Below, piece after piece: positions 31,720 to 42,202 of a DNA stretch of 64,000 bases. Under the pieces are notes generated by a model. The model searched no databases and had not been told where the DNA came from. It saw only the letters and a list, made by a program, of their open reading frames with translations. Made by a program: the position numbers and the translations under genes. The number at the start of each line of letters is the position of its first letter. The first letter of the stretch is position 1. Source of the stretch: Idiomarina aquatica (GTDB taxonomy: Bacteria; Pseudomonadota; Gammaproteobacteria; Enterobacterales; Alteromonadaceae); assembly GCF_003987185.1 (NCBI RefSeq), contig NZ_PIPS01000001.1, positions 186,001-250,000 on the forward strand, read 5' to 3'.

Positions 31720-33051
31720 TTACGCCACTCGCTCAAGACAAACCATGGTTTCAATGTGATGGGTTTGCGGGAACATGTCAACTGTGCCGATCCGCGTCAG
31801 CCGGTAGCCAGCCTGCTCAATTGCCGCAACATCCCGCGCCAGCGTATCGGCCGCGCAGGACACATAGAGAATTTTTTGCGGACGTTGCTGCGGAGCCAGC
31901 TTTTGCAGTAGCCTGACCACCCCCTCGGCGCCCGGTCGAGCCGGGTCCAGACACCATAAGTCGGCGGCTTCCCCCAGTTCAGCAACGGTGATCTGATTCA
32001 GATCGGCGGTTAATGCGGTCACGTTGTCGAGCCCATTGAGCTGGGCGTTTTCATGGGTTTGTTGTGCCATTCGTGCAACCCCCTCAACGGTGACAACCGC
32101 TTTGCAGCGCCGCGCCAATGGCAAACTGAAGTTGCCGATACCGGCGAAAAAGTCGATCACCCGTTGTGTTTTCGTCGGTTGCAGCCAATTCATCGCCTGC
32201 TCGACCATGCGCTGATTAACGCTGCCGTTGACCTGCAAAAAGTCGCCCGGCTGAAAATACAATTTATCGCCATCGATGCTGGTATCGAAAGCGGTTGCTG
32301 CCGGATTCAGTGACCAGGTTTCGGTGTCATTTTGCAACCACACATCGACCTTATGCGTCGTCTGCCAGTCACGCAGTTGGGCAATCACGGTGTCCTCAAG
32401 GCGGCCGGTCAAACGCAGTAATACCAGCGGTTTATTCACATTAATGACTTCGATATGTCCGAGTTGGGATGCCACCGCGGCAACATTAAGCAGCGGGTAA
32501 AGCGTATTGACGACCTGCAACAACACCTGATCAGCCACCAGGCAATCAGCGATGGGCACAATCTGATGACTTTGCGCGGCACGAAAACCTACTATCAGCC
32601 GTTGTTCTTTGCCCAGCCAACGGGTTGCCAGCCTCACCCGCCGGCGGTAACGGTTGGGTTCGCTCAGTAACGCAGGCTGCCAGGGTAATGGGTCGGCGCT
32701 AACGCCAAATTTATTGAACAACTGCGTAACCACGGTTTGCTTATGGCGCAGTTGGTAAGCTTCATCCGCATGCTGAAAATCACAACCACCGCACTGCTGA
32801 TAATACTGGCAAGGCGGCGGACGGCGCTCGGGGCTGGCGTTCATAACGCGTTGCAGAAGGCCACCGTTTTTGCCGTCGGTTTTGAACTGAATGACTTCGT
32901 CGGGCAGTGCCCCGCTAATAAAACGGGTCTGCTGCTGCCGCGTTTGCCCACGAACCACGGCGCGGGCTTGATGATCCAGCGCGGCAACGGTTGCAGTTAA
33001 CACTTTGGTGACGGTTTTGGTGTGCTTCTTCGGCTTAAAAAACTGCGCCAT
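31720..33051 (-). CDS. rlmD: 23S rRNA (uracil-1939-C5)-methyltransferase RlmD
   Basis: SAM-dependent methyltransferase of the TrmA/RumA group, 443 residues. An N-terminal TRAM domain is followed by the iron-sulfur motif C81-x5-C87-x2-C90 (CQYYQQCGGC) with a likely fourth cysteine in IADCLVAD near 168. The SAM motif VIDFFAGIGNFSLPLA and the nucleophile motif ILYVSCAADTLARD are intact. It lies 6 bases after acpS and just upstream of relA. Confidence 0.95.
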   Translation of the reverse strand: MAQFFKPKKHTKTVTKVLTATVAALDHQARAVVRGQTRQQQTRFISGALPDEVIQFKTDGKNGGLLQRVMNASPERRPPPCQYYQQCGGCDFQHADEAYQLRHKQTVVTQLFNKFGVSADPLPWQPALLSEPNRYRRRVRLATRWLGKEQRLIVGFRAAQSHQIVPIADCLVADQVLLQVVNTLYPLLNVAAVASQLGHIEVINVNKPLVLLRLTGRLEDTVIAQLRDWQTTHKVDVWLQNDTETWSLNPAATAFDTSIDGDKLYFQPGDFLQVNGSVNQRMVEQAMNWLQPTKTQRVIDFFAGIGNFSLPLARRCKAVVTVEGVARMAQQTHENAQLNGLDNVTALTADLNQITVAELGEAADLWCLDPARPGAEGVVRLLQKLAPQQRPQKILYVSCAADTLARDVAAIEQAGYRLTRIGTVDMFPQTHHIETMVCLERVA

Positions 33052-33057
33052 GGGCTG

Positions 33058-33444
33058 TTATCTTTCGTTCGTTTCTAAAATCGTGGTGGCGACAACGTAG
33101 TGTTTCTCATCACTGATCGACAAATGGCTCGCCGAAATACCGCGCTCTGCTAACAGTTCTGCAGCGCGGCCGCTAAATTGCCATATCGGCTTGCCCCATT
33201 GATCGTGACCCACTTCCATATGCTGAAACGACAATCCTTCGGCGATACCTAAGCCAAAAGCCTTGGCACAAGCCTCTTTGGCGGCAAAGCGCTTGGCTAA
33301 AAAATGATCCGGGCTGGCATCGCCCTGCATCTCATCCAATTCAACCGCGGTCAGTATCCGCCGCGCTAATTGCTGACCGCGGCTGAGAGAACGTTGAATT
33401 CTCGCCACCTCAACAATGTCAGTGCCGATTCCGTAGATCGCCAT
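33058..33444 (-). CDS. acpS: Holo-[acyl-carrier-protein] synthase
   Basis: Transfers 4'-phosphopantetheine from CoA to apo-ACP. 128 residues; magnesium ligands are D9 in GIGTDIVEV and E57 in KRFAAKEACAKAFG. The start overlaps the pdxJ stop by one base (TAATG), so translation is coupled to pdxJ, the conserved pdxJ-acpS pair. Confidence 0.97.
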   Translation of the reverse strand: MAIYGIGTDIVEVARIQRSLSRGQQLARRILTAVELDEMQGDASPDHFLAKRFAAKEACAKAFGLGIAEGLSFQHMEVGHDQWGKPIWQFSGRAAELLAERGISASHLSISDEKHYVVATTILETNER

Positions 33445-34172
33445 TAACGAGCCTTATTCATGATCTGTTTCATATCGCGTACCGCCGTTTCTAAACCGAC
33501 CAGCACCGCCCGCGCAATAATGGCATGGCCAATATTCAGCTCTTCGATTTCGCTGATTTGCGCGATTTCCAGGGTGTTATGATAGTGCAGGCCGTGGCCG
33601 GCATTAACTTGTAGCCCCTGCTCCGCGGCATAACGGGCACCTGCGCGAATTTTTTCCAATTCAGCCGCCTGCTGCGCAAGACTCTCGGCTTCGGCGTACT
33701 GGCCGGTGTGCAATTCGATCAGCGGCGCACCTGACGCTTTGGCAGCATCAATCTGCTCCCGATTCGCATCAATAAACAGCGACACGGCAATACCCGCCGC
33801 TTGCAAACGCGTTACCGCAGCTGTCACGGCAGGCAATTGCCCCGCCACATCCAGTCCGCCTTCGGTGGTCAATTCGGCGCGCTTTTCGGGTACCAGGCAG
33901 CAATAGGTTGGTTGGATTTCTTCGGCGATGGCGAGCATTTCGTCGGTGATCGCCATTTCCAGGTTCATCGGCACGTTCAGGGTTTGTTTCAGCATACGCA
34001 CGTCACGATCGACAATATGACGGCGATCTTCGCGCAGATGAATGGTAATACCGTCCGCACCCGCCTGTTCCGCAATGGCGGCGGCATGCACCGGGTCAGG
34101 ATAGCGAACCCCGCGCGCGTTGCGCAGGGTTGCGATGTGGTCAATATTAACGCCAAGGCGTAAATTTCTCAT
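33444..34172 (-). CDS. pdxJ: Pyridoxine 5'-phosphate synthase
   Basis: Last ring-closing step of de novo vitamin B6 synthesis (DXP-dependent route). 242 residues, TIM barrel. Starts with [17 protein letters not shown] (N9, D11, H12) and carries [13 protein letters not shown] and [11 protein letters not shown] motifs. Located between recO and acpS as in E. coli. Confidence 0.97.
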   Translation of the reverse strand: MRNLRLGVNIDHIATLRNARGVRYPDPVHAAAIAEQAGADGITIHLREDRRHIVDRDVRMLKQTLNVPMNLEMAITDEMLAIAEEIQPTYCCLVPEKRAELTTEGGLDVAGQLPAVTAAVTRLQAAGIAVSLFIDANREQIDAAKASGAPLIELHTGQYAEAESLAQQAAELEKIRAGARYAAEQGLQVNAGHGLHYHNTLEIAQISEIEELNIGHAIIARAVLVGLETAVRDMKQIMNKAR

Positions 34173-34181
34173 CGATAACTC

Positions 34182-34880
34182 CTATCGTTTAAACAGCTCG
34201 CGTGAGCGTAATGGTTTACTCCCCAAATGCGGAGCTAACGCTTCACGCATAATCCATTTACAGAGTTTGCGTTGTGCTGGATCTAAGCTGACTGCGTCAT
34301 CGTTGAGGCAAGCCAGTGTCTGGACCTGCGCCGACGGTAGCGCAACCGCTCGCGGATGCGGTGCGACATGAACGAAGCCCTGCTCCGGGTCGAAAAAACA
34401 CTCCGTCTGGGTGGCCAACGCAACACCGCTTTGGGCATCCGTCTGCCAGTCAAACGCGCAGCCGAGTTGTTGCAGCAGTTGCCATTCAAACCAGCGCAGG
34501 GTGTCTTCCATCGATTGTTGTTGTGCCAGCTGTGATAATGCCCGTTGGTAAGCATAAAACAACTCGGTCACTTCCGCGTACTGCGGCAGCACCCGTTGCA
34601 CCAATTCGTTCAGATAAAACCCGCTGTACAGGTAGTGTCCGCTGAGCGGCAAGGGCGTTGCCGTAGCTTCCGCTAAACTCAGTGTTTTTAGATCCTGTCG
34701 ACCACTGTATTCAACCTGCAGCGGCAGGAACGCCTGCAATACCGCTCGCCAGGGATTTTTATGGCGTTTGGCGCCCTTGGCAATGACCCGCACCCGGCCG
34801 TCGTTCAGGGTCAGTAGATCAACCAGTAAACTGGTTTCCTGATAATCACGCCGGTGCAGGACGAATGCCGCTTGCGGCAT
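34182..34880 (-). CDS. recO: DNA repair protein RecO
   Basis: RecFOR-pathway mediator that loads RecA on SSB-coated DNA. 232 residues, with an N-terminal OB fold (AFVLHRRDYQETSLLVDLLTLNDGRVRVIAKGAK) and a helical C-terminal domain. No C4 zinc motif is seen, as in other gammaproteobacterial RecOs. It lies 2 bases after era. Confidence 0.94.
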   Translation of the reverse strand: MPQAAFVLHRRDYQETSLLVDLLTLNDGRVRVIAKGAKRHKNPWRAVLQAFLPLQVEYSGRQDLKTLSLAEATATPLPLSGHYLYSGFYLNELVQRVLPQYAEVTELFYAYQRALSQLAQQQSMEDTLRWFEWQLLQQLGCAFDWQTDAQSGVALATQTECFFDPEQGFVHVAPHPRAVALPSAQVQTLACLNDDAVSLDPAQRKLCKWIMREALAPHLGSKPLRSRELFKR

Positions 34881-34882
34881 GA

Positions 34883-35830
34883 TCAGTCCTCGCGATAACC
34901 CAGGCTTTTAAGCGCTCGTTCGTCGTCAGACCAACCGGATTTTACTTTCACCCAAAGCTTGAGGTTAACTTTACTGCTGAGCAGCTTTTCCAGATCACGG
35001 CGAGCTTCGGTGCCGATGGTTTTTAACTTGCTGCCACCTTCACCAATCACCATGCGTTTTTGTGCCGCCCGCTCCACCAAAATTAATGCGTGAATGTGCG
35101 TCGTGCCACGTTCGGATTGGCCGAATTGTTCAATTTCGACGGTAGTTTCATAGGGCAGTTCTTCACCGGTGAAACGCATCAGTTTTTCACGGATGATTTC
35201 TGCGGTCATAAACCGAACCGAGCGATCGGTAACATAATCCTGCGGGTAAAAATGGAAGCCCGGTTGTAAATGCGCTTTCACCACGCTGCGTAAAGCATCG
35301 ATGTTATCGCCGTTCTTCGCCGAAATGGGCAGGATGTCTTTAAATTCGCGCTGCTCGCTTAACCACTGCAGGTGCGGCAATAATGTGCTTTTATCTTTTA
35401 TCTGGTCGACTTTGTTGACCAACAGCACCACCGGCCGCTCGGTGCGGGCAAGTTTTTCCAGCACCATTTTATCGTCGGCGGTCCATTTGGTGTTTTCCAC
35501 CACAAATAAAATCAAATCGACGTCGTTTATCGCCGCTGCCGCGGTCTGATTCATCACCCGGTTAATTGCCCGTTTTTCCTCGACGTGCATACCCGGCGTG
35601 TCGACATAAACCGCCTGACAATCGCCCTCGGTATCGACGCCAAGAATGCGGTGACGGGTGGTCTGGGGCTTATTTGAGGTAATACTGACCTTTTGCCCCA
35701 ACAGATAATTTAATAAGGTCGATTTACCGACATTGGGGCGGCCGACGATAGCGACAAAGCCGCTGTGTTTGTTTTCGTCTATCAAGCCATCATCGCCTAA
35801 AGACTGTTTGATCATGTCGTCAAGATTCAT
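34883..35830 (-). CDS. era: GTPase Era
   Basis: Essential GTPase for 30S subunit and 16S rRNA maturation. 315 residues: G1 GRPNVGKST (30-38), G3 DTPGMH, G4 NKVD, and a C-terminal KH domain ([22 protein letters not shown]). An N-terminal acidic extension of about 14 residues precedes the usual start compared with E. coli Era. It overlaps rnc by 4 bases. Confidence 0.97.
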   Translation of the reverse strand: MNLDDMIKQSLGDDGLIDENKHSGFVAIVGRPNVGKSTLLNYLLGQKVSITSNKPQTTRHRILGVDTEGDCQAVYVDTPGMHVEEKRAINRVMNQTAAAAINDVDLILFVVENTKWTADDKMVLEKLARTERPVVLLVNKVDQIKDKSTLLPHLQWLSEQREFKDILPISAKNGDNIDALRSVVKAHLQPGFHFYPQDYVTDRSVRFMTAEIIREKLMRFTGEELPYETTVEIEQFGQSERGTTHIHALILVERAAQKRMVIGEGGSKLKTIGTEARRDLEKLLSSKVNLKLWVKVKSGWSDDERALKSLGYRED

Positions 35831-36516
35831 GATGACTCCTGCAATTGTTCTAACGCTGCGGTCGCAGCGGCCTGCTCTGCTTTACGGCGGCTGGTACCGG
35901 TGCCCAGTAACGGATCTTTGATACCTTCGACCTGACAGGTAACGGTAAACTGCTGGTTGTGTGCCTGACCTTTGGTGGCCACCACATCATACTCCGGCAA
36001 CGGTCGCTGACGAGCCTGTAACCATTCCTGCAAACGGGTTTTGGGATCTTTTTGATTGGCGCCCGGTTTGATGGTCTCCAATTGCTCACTGAACCAGGCC
36101 AATACCATCGTTTTGACGGTTGCCATGTCACTATCGAGATACACCGCCCCAATAATGGCTTCCATGGCATCGGCAAGGATCGACTCACGGCGATAACCGC
36201 CACTTTTCAATTCGCCCTGGCCCAGCCACAAATAGTCACCCACTTGCTTTTTACGCCCCAGCTTTGCCAGCGAACGACCACAAACGATGGCCGCACGCAT
36301 ACGGCTTAAGTCACCTTCGGCAACGTTTGGAAAGCGCTGATACAATGCCTCAGCGATCACTACACCTAAAATCGAATCGCCCAAAAACTCCAGTCGCTCG
36401 TTGTGATGAGCGTGGGCACTGCGATGCGTCAACGCCTGCTTGAGCAGTTCGCGTTGACGGAATTCATAACCAATTACTTGTTCGAGTTGTGCGAGCGGTG
36501 GTTTGGGTAAACTCAC
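35827..36516 (-). CDS. rnc: Ribonuclease III
   Basis: Double-strand-specific endonuclease for rRNA and mRNA processing. 229 residues. The signature [13 protein letters not shown] (E40 to D47) and a C-terminal dsRNA-binding domain ([14 protein letters not shown] ... [14 protein letters not shown]) are intact. It overlaps lepB and era by 4 bases each. Confidence 0.97.
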   Translation of the reverse strand: MSLPKPPLAQLEQVIGYEFRQRELLKQALTHRSAHAHHNERLEFLGDSILGVVIAEALYQRFPNVAEGDLSRMRAAIVCGRSLAKLGRKKQVGDYLWLGQGELKSGGYRRESILADAMEAIIGAVYLDSDMATVKTMVLAWFSEQLETIKPGANQKDPKTRLQEWLQARQRPLPEYDVVATKGQAHNQQFTVTCQVEGIKDPLLGTGTSRRKAEQAAATAALEQLQESS

Positions 36517-37370
36517 TCTATACTCCCTAATCGTTCAAATCGAACGCCGGTCGGCACCCAAGATGGCAATACGCTGTCAGGACCTCGATTCATCTCGAAG
36601 CTCATCCAGACAAAAAAGGCCCGGCCGACGAGGTACTCTTCCGGCACAAAGCCCCAGTAGCGACTGTCCTGAGAATTATCGCGGTTATCACCCATGGCAA
36701 AATAGTGCCCTTCAGGTACCACAAATTCACCGGCGCTTGTACCCGGCTGCTTATAGTATAACGGAACCCGGGGTCTGACTCGCGGGTCCACTAAAATGCG
36801 ATGACTGACATCCCCCAGGCGTTCCTGGTACATGTCCAGCGAACCGCCACCCGAGAAATAGGTTTCATCCGCCTCGACCGGTTCACGGCTGATGCGCACG
36901 GGCGGGCATTCTGCGCCCTCGTCACACTGTGGCTGAATAAACAACTGCTTATCACGATAAACAATACGATCACCGGGCAGACCGACAATCCGTTTGATGT
37001 AGTCGACATTAGGTTCTAACGGGTACTTGAACACCGCAATATCGCCACGCTCCGGCTTGCCGGTTTCAATCAGTTCACTGCGAAATACCGGGTCTTTAAC
37101 GCCATAGGCAAACTTTTCGACCAGAATAAAGTCGCCTTTCAGTAAGGTGGGCATCATTGACCCGGACGGGATTTGAAACGGCTCGTACAAGAACGAACGC
37201 AGTACCAATACCCCGGCCAGTACCGGAAATACCGATTGACCAAACTCGGTGATCGAGTTTTGTGGTTCGCCTTGCTGGCGTTTCGGTTTTAATACCAGCG
37301 CATCAAACAGCCACAAAAGTCCGGCCACCAGGGTGACCACCGTCAGTAAAATTGAAAAATAATTGGCCAT
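36513..37370 (-). CDS. lepB: Signal peptidase I
   Basis: Inner-membrane serine/lysine protease that removes Sec signal peptides. 285 residues. The first membrane segment is at 4-24 and a second hydrophobic stretch is at about 46-60; catalytic S71 is in PSGSMMPTL and K126 in [11 protein letters not shown]. The [14 protein letters not shown] box is present near the C-terminus. Lies 56 bases after lepA, the classic lepA-lepB-rnc-era order. Confidence 0.97.
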   Translation of the reverse strand: MANYFSILLTVVTLVAGLLWLFDALVLKPKRQQGEPQNSITEFGQSVFPVLAGVLVLRSFLYEPFQIPSGSMMPTLLKGDFILVEKFAYGVKDPVFRSELIETGKPERGDIAVFKYPLEPNVDYIKRIVGLPGDRIVYRDKQLFIQPQCDEGAECPPVRISREPVEADETYFSGGGSLDMYQERLGDVSHRILVDPRVRPRVPLYYKQPGTSAGEFVVPEGHYFAMGDNRDNSQDSRYWGFVPEEYLVGRAFFVWMSFEMNRGPDSVLPSWVPTGVRFERLGSIE

Positions 37371-37426
37371 TGCCCAATCCTGTTTTTGGTGATTTATCCA
37401 ATCCGTTTATGCGTTGCCAATGGCCT

Positions 37427-39238
37427 TTACTTGCCTACTTTTAGAACCGCTAAGAAGGCTTCCTGAGGGACTTCCACATTGCCCAGGTTCTTCATTCGTT
37501 TTTTACCTTCTTTCTGTTTCTGCAACAGTTTTTTCTTACGGCTGACGTCACCGCCGTAACATTTCGCTGTCACGTTTTTACGTAACTGCTTCACCGTCGA
37601 GCGCGCAATGACGTGATTGCCAATGGTTGCCTGAATGGCGATATCAAACATTTGCCGTGGGATCAGCTCTTTCATTTTATCGACCAACATACGGCCACGA
37701 CTTTCGGCGTGTTCGCGGTGGGTGATCATAGCCAACGCGTCGACCCGATCGCCGTTGATGAGAATATCAACCCGCACCATGTCCGCCGGCTGGAATTTCT
37801 TGAACTGATAATCCAGCGACGCATAGCCACGGCTGGTTGATTTCAAACGATCGAAAAAGTCCATCACCACTTCAGCCATCGGCAGTTCATAGGTAACCGA
37901 CACCTGTTTTCCGTGATAGTTCATCGCCGTTTGCACACCGCGCTTGTCCACACATAAGGTGATGACGTTACCGAGAAACTCCTGTGGCACCAGGATGTTG
38001 GCCTCTACCACAGGCTCATAAATGGTTTCGATGTCATTAACCGGCGGCAAATTCACCGGGTTATCAACTTTAACCATTTCGCCTTTTTTGGTTTCTACTT
38101 CGTACACCACGGTTGGCGCAGTGGTGATCAAGTCGATGTCGTACTCACGTTCGAGGCGTTCCTGGATGATCTCCATGTGCAACATGCCAAGGAAACCACA
38201 ACGGAAACCGAAGCCCAGTGCGGCGGAGTTCTCCGGTTCATAGAACAGCGACGCATCATTCAGCGACAATTTACCCAGCGCATCACGAAACGACTCATAG
38301 TCGTCCGCACTGATCGGGAACATCCCGGCATACACCTGTGGCTTCACTTTTTTGAAACCAGGTACCGGTGCCTTTGCCGGGTTTTTGGTATTGGTCAATG
38401 TATCGCCAACCGGCGCTCCGAGGATATCCTTGATGCCGGCAATCACGTAGCCGACTTCGCCGGTGTGCAGTACGCCGGTTTCATGCGGTTTGGGGTCGAA
38501 ATAACCAACCTTATCAATCAGATGGGTTTGGCCGGTCGACATTACCGTCATTTTATCGCCGGCGCGCAAGGTACCGTTCTTAACCCGCACCAATGAGACG
38601 ACGCCCTGGTAGTTATCGAACCAAGAGTCAATGATCAAGGCTTGCAGCGGAGATTCCACTTCACCCTGCGGTGGCGGAATCTGCCGCACGATGCGTTCGA
38701 GTACGTCTTCGATACCCAGCCCGGTTTTTGCCGAACACTGCACCGCATCAACGGCTTCGATACCGACGATGTCTTCAATTTCCTGTGCCACGCCCATTGC
38801 ATCAGCTTGCGGCAAATCGATTTTGTTGAGCACTGGAACCACTTCCAGATCCATATCGATGGCGGTATAACAGTTGGCTAAGGTTTGGGCTTCAACCCCC
38901 TGCGCGGCATCAACCACCAGTAACGCCCCTTCACAACCGGCCAACGAACGTGAAACTTCATAGGAGAAGTCAACGTGCCCGGGCGTGTCGATAAAGTTTA
39001 ACTGATAGGTTTCACCATCCTTTGCGGTGTAATACAGCGTAACGCTCTGTGCCTTAATGGTAATGCCACGTTCACGCTCAAGATCCATCGAGTCGAGCAC
39101 CTGCTCAGCCATTTCACGGTCGGTTAAACCGCCGCAATGCTGAATAAGACGATCTGACAACGTCGATTTACCGTGATCGATGTGCGCGATGATGGAGAAA
39201 TTTCGAATATTTTTCTGGTTAAACGCCCTTTCCGGCAT
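37427..39238 (-). CDS. lepA: Translation elongation factor 4 (LepA)
   Basis: Ribosomal back-translocase/assembly GTPase. 603 residues. G1 AHIDHGKST (18-26), G3 DTPGHVDF, G4 NKIDLP, and the LepA-specific C-terminal domain (YQPADM-type region, [22 protein letters not shown]). ATG at 39238 is preferred over the GTG at 39247 because AGAGGT then has normal spacing. It follows rseC with a 110-base gap holding a short AT-flanked stem but no clear terminator. Confidence 0.97.
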   Translation of the reverse strand: MPERAFNQKNIRNFSIIAHIDHGKSTLSDRLIQHCGGLTDREMAEQVLDSMDLERERGITIKAQSVTLYYTAKDGETYQLNFIDTPGHVDFSYEVSRSLAGCEGALLVVDAAQGVEAQTLANCYTAIDMDLEVVPVLNKIDLPQADAMGVAQEIEDIVGIEAVDAVQCSAKTGLGIEDVLERIVRQIPPPQGEVESPLQALIIDSWFDNYQGVVSLVRVKNGTLRAGDKMTVMSTGQTHLIDKVGYFDPKPHETGVLHTGEVGYVIAGIKDILGAPVGDTLTNTKNPAKAPVPGFKKVKPQVYAGMFPISADDYESFRDALGKLSLNDASLFYEPENSAALGFGFRCGFLGMLHMEIIQERLEREYDIDLITTAPTVVYEVETKKGEMVKVDNPVNLPPVNDIETIYEPVVEANILVPQEFLGNVITLCVDKRGVQTAMNYHGKQVSVTYELPMAEVVMDFFDRLKSTSRGYASLDYQFKKFQPADMVRVDILINGDRVDALAMITHREHAESRGRMLVDKMKELIPRQMFDIAIQATIGNHVIARSTVKQLRKNVTAKCYGGDVSRKKKLLQKQKEGKKRMKNLGNVEVPQEAFLAVLKVGK

Positions 39239-39348
39239 TGATGACACCTCTAAAAACTAAAATTCTGTGCAAGCGTTGCTAAATAGCGTTGATCATACCG
39301 ATGTTGCGGCAAAGCACAAATGCTTTTGTCCGCTTTCGTAGCGGATAC

Positions 39349-39804
39349 TCAGCTTTTTACAGTATGACTGGCAGAGGCTTCGGCCTGGGTAACACGGATT
39401 AACTGCTGAACCTTCACATCACGTCGTTTAAACCACTGCTTTAACGCCAGAAAGCTGGCTGCGAATCCACTAAAGGCGAGTAAAATAACGGTCCATTCGG
39501 GAAGCGTACCCAGCGCACTGAGCAGCATGGCAAGTAACAGCAGCACCAGTATTGGCAGGCCGTACAATAATAACGCATAGCGGGTGAAATCGGCCTCGTG
39601 CATGGTAAGCTGAACCTGCTCGCCAACACGGACAGGAACATCACTTTCGACCGTAAACTGCGTGTTTCTGTCAGCGAAAATGTGGCTAAGAATGCCTGCG
39701 CCGCAGGTGCTTTTTTGCACGCAGCCCGAGCAGGCGGATTTTAATTCCGTCGACAGCGTAATGCGGTGGCCGTCGACGGCAACAACTTCTGCAATTTCTT
39801 TCAT
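39349..39804 (-). CDS. rseC: SoxR-reducing/sigma-E regulatory protein RseC
   Basis: 151-residue membrane protein of the RseC/MucC family. An N-terminal cysteine cluster C25-x2-C28-x5-C34 (CSGCVQKSTC) is followed by two membrane segments (about 74-92 and 95-115). E. coli RseC affects SoxR reduction and the sigma-E system; the biochemical role is unclear. Last gene of the rpoE-rseA-rseB-rseC set, 5 bases after rseB. Confidence 0.92.
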   Translation of the reverse strand: MKEIAEVVAVDGHRITLSTELKSACSGCVQKSTCGAGILSHIFADRNTQFTVESDVPVRVGEQVQLTMHEADFTRYALLLYGLPILVLLLLAMLLSALGTLPEWTVILLAFSGFAASFLALKQWFKRRDVKVQQLIRVTQAEASASHTVKS

Positions 39805-39809
39805 AGCGG

Positions 39810-40763
39810 CTATTGTACGCTAGATGCCACCTGTTTGGCGACATCCAACGGAATTTGTCCCACCACGGTTACGCGCAGATTGGCGACTAACTGGCTGTGC
39901 AGGGTGTGCGGTCCGGTCAGGCTCATACCATTGGTTGAGTCGGCGTTGGCTTCGGTCAAATACACCGAATATTCAGCCAAACCATCAGAGAACAGATAGT
40001 GGTCAACCGGAGTGCCTTCTAACACCAGTCGGTGATGCTGAGCTTTGAGCAAATGAAAACCCGACGGCGCCCAGCGCGGCTGCTGTGGCAGTTTTGGTTG
40101 CTGCTGAGGTTGCAATTCATCGAACATCGGCGGCCGCTCAACCCGACTTAATTCTTCGATGGTATCGCTTGATACAGAACGCAGTGACAAATTGGTCAGT
40201 TGCAGTTGCTCCATCACCTCGCCGTGCTGATTCACCATCAGCACTTTCAAGGGTAAACCGTGTTCGCGATCGACCCATAACGAAAAACCGTAGCGCTGAT
40301 CGTCCCTGCTCACCAACCGAATATGCTGAGCTTTGCGATCCAAGACTCGGGCACCGCCGACGGCTACTGCACGATAATGGTCAGCAACCTCAGCAAAGGG
40401 CTGATTAAAGGCGGTGGGTAACATCGTCGAAATAGAATTGGAGCGGATTGAGTAGCTGGTCGAGGCCGGATGAAAATGTGATACGGTGTCATCAATACGC
40501 AGCGCACGGAAGCCAGGACCGTTCATTTGCATCAGCCATTCGTACTGACGCCCGTCACTATCAACACCATGAACCCACTGATAGGGTTCGATGCGATCGC
40601 CCTGCACATACACAAAAGACGCCTCGAAATTCAATTCGTTAAGCGCCTTCGCCATTAAATTAAACCAACGTTCGCCGTTATCCTCGGTTGCCGACTCCTG
40701 AACCGTAGCCGCATTCGCTACTGACGCACATACCAGTAACAAGGCACTGACAACCCATTTCAT
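39810..40763 (-). CDS. rseB: Sigma-E regulatory protein RseB/MucB
   Basis: Periplasmic sensor that shields the anti-sigma factor from DegS cleavage. 317 residues with a signal peptide (cleavage about residue 18, SVANA). The MucB/RseB lipid-binding domain (WFNLMAKALNELNFEASFVY; YEWLMQMNGPG) and C-terminal domain (WAPSGFHLL; YSVYL) are recognisable. It lies 9 bases after rseA. Confidence 0.94.
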   Translation of the reverse strand: MKWVVSALLLVCASVANAATVQESATEDNGERWFNLMAKALNELNFEASFVYVQGDRIEPYQWVHGVDSDGRQYEWLMQMNGPGFRALRIDDTVSHFHPASTSYSIRSNSISTMLPTAFNQPFAEVADHYRAVAVGGARVLDRKAQHIRLVSRDDQRYGFSLWVDREHGLPLKVLMVNQHGEVMEQLQLTNLSLRSVSSDTIEELSRVERPPMFDELQPQQQPKLPQQPRWAPSGFHLLKAQHHRLVLEGTPVDHYLFSDGLAEYSVYLTEANADSTNGMSLTGPHTLHSQLVANLRVTVVGQIPLDVAKQVASSVQ

Positions 40764-40772
40764 AGAACATCC

Positions 40773-41435
40773 TTACTGCGGTTGCGACGATGGTTTCTGC
40801 GCGGATTTATCAGCCGATTGCTCGGTTTCTGGTGTTGTGGTCGAACGTTCCGGCGCAGTTTGTAGCAATAAAATTTGTTGCTGATGATCAATCAGGTATG
40901 ACTGTGCCTGACGGCGCATCTGCACGTCCTGTTGCTGCTGATTGGCAACCGGGCTAGCGGACATGGACGGCGAATAGCTTACCGGTTGACGCCCGCCAAG
41001 TGGGTTGGTCATTAACGCCGGTTCTTGTGCCGCCGGCACTGACTCAGGCTGTTGATAGGTCTGCACGGTCATGACCGCAACCGCTGCTACGCCGGCGGCA
41101 ACCGCGACTTTAGCAAAGGGCTGGAACCATTTACTGGCCGCTTTACGCGCTGCCGGAGAACGACTGCTTGACGATATCGAAACCACTGAGTGCGCTTGTT
41201 CCTGCTCGATAGCGGCCCGTACCTTCTCACTGATGTCCACAGAGACAGAGGCCGACAAATCCTTTTTCAAACTACTACTGATAAGACTGTAACGATGCCA
41301 CCGCTGTGCGGTTTCATCATCTTTTAACCACGCATCAATCGAACCACCATCGGCGTGTTCTTCATCAAAATACGCTGATGTTGCTTCATGCTTTGCTGCA
41401 TGGAGTTCGTCTTTAGACAGTTTGTCCTGAGACAT
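40773..41435 (-). CDS. rseA: Anti-sigma-E factor RseA/MucA
   Basis: Inner-membrane anti-sigma factor. 220 residues: N-terminal cytoplasmic sigma-binding domain with WHRYSLISSSLKKDL (about 46-60), one membrane segment (about 107-124), and a Gln/Pro-rich periplasmic tail that RseB and DegS would act on. N-terminus is unusually long by a few residues compared with E. coli RseA. Follows rpoE by 44 bases. Confidence 0.93.
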   Translation of the reverse strand: MSQDKLSKDELHAAKHEATSAYFDEEHADGGSIDAWLKDDETAQRWHRYSLISSSLKKDLSASVSVDISEKVRAAIEQEQAHSVVSISSSSRSPAARKAASKWFQPFAKVAVAAGVAAVAVMTVQTYQQPESVPAAQEPALMTNPLGGRQPVSYSPSMSASPVANQQQQDVQMRRQAQSYLIDHQQQILLLQTAPERSTTTPETEQSADKSAQKPSSQPQ

Positions 41436-41479
41436 AGCTTACCCTCTGTAAAAGTGCCGTTAGCTGTGTACTGCGTTCA

Positions 41480-42058
41480 TTAACGCTCTAACAACGGCCG
41501 TAACTGATTATCAATGGCTTCCCGAGCGCGGAAGATACGTGATCTTACGGTTCCTATGGGGCAATCCATTTCTATCGCAATTTCTTCGTAACCCAATCCG
41601 TCGATTTCCCGCAACGTGATCGCTCGACGCAAATCTTCCGGCAACTCTTCGATGGCTTTCAACACCACCGCCTGAATTTCATCCGTCAACAACTGTCGTT
41701 CCGGGGTTGCCGTATCTTTCAGTGCCGCTGCGCCTTCGTAATATTCCGCGTCTTCGGCATCGACGTCCGACGCCGGTGGTTTGCGCCCTTGCGAAACCAA
41801 ATAATTTTTCGCGGTATTTACCGCAATTCGGTACAACCACGTATAAAACGCGCTGTCACCACGAAACTTGGGCAACGCCCGATAGGCTTTTATAAACGCT
41901 TCCTGAGCCACATCGGCGACATCCCCTGGCTGTTTAACGTAGCGAGAGATCAAACTCATCACTTTGTGCTGATACTTTTTTACCAGCAAGTCAAACGCGC
42001 GGTTATCTCCTTGTTGTACTCTTTCGACCAGTTGTTGGTCTGTAAGTTTCTCGCTCAT
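41480..42058 (-). CDS. rpoE: Envelope-stress sigma factor RpoE (AlgU)
   Basis: ECF sigma factor, 192 residues. Region 2 (FDLLVKKYQHKVMSLISRYV; DVAQEAFIKAYRALPKF; FYTWLYRIAVNTAKNYL) and region 4 (LREIDGLGYEEIAIEMDCPIGTVRSRIFRAREAI) match RpoE closely. First gene of rpoE-rseABC and divergent from nadB, the standard arrangement. A possible sigma-E-type promoter lies upstream. Confidence 0.97.
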   Translation of the reverse strand: MSEKLTDQQLVERVQQGDNRAFDLLVKKYQHKVMSLISRYVKQPGDVADVAQEAFIKAYRALPKFRGDSAFYTWLYRIAVNTAKNYLVSQGRKPPASDVDAEDAEYYEGAAALKDTATPERQLLTDEIQAVVLKAIEELPEDLRRAITLREIDGLGYEEIAIEMDCPIGTVRSRIFRAREAIDNQLRPLLER

Positions 42059-42117
42059 CCGAGCCTGTTCTCCCTAGCCAAGGAACTGCTTGAACTGGTG
42101 GCCCGTCGTAGTTGTTA

Positions 42118-42151
42118 CAAACTGTGACAGACCGCTTCGTAAAAAGTTCGC
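42118..42151 (-). promoter_or_regulatory. Candidate sigma-E autoregulatory promoter of rpoE
   Basis: On the minus strand the sequence CGAACTT is followed, after 16 bases, by TCACA; a better -10-like TCTGT occurs after only 12 bases. The -35 fits the sigma-E consensus GGAACTT well, but neither -10 is ideal, so the call is tentative. It lies about 65-95 bases before rpoE. Confidence 0.4.
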
Positions 42152-42202
42152 AAAAATTTCACTGAATGCGTAAAATCATCCAAAATTCTTTATGAGTACT
42201 TT

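Noticed and set aside
42129-42151. GAACTT-N12-TCTGT as the sole sigma-E promoter
   Set aside because: Twelve bases is too short for a sigma-E spacer; kept only as part of a tentative call with the 16-base alternative.
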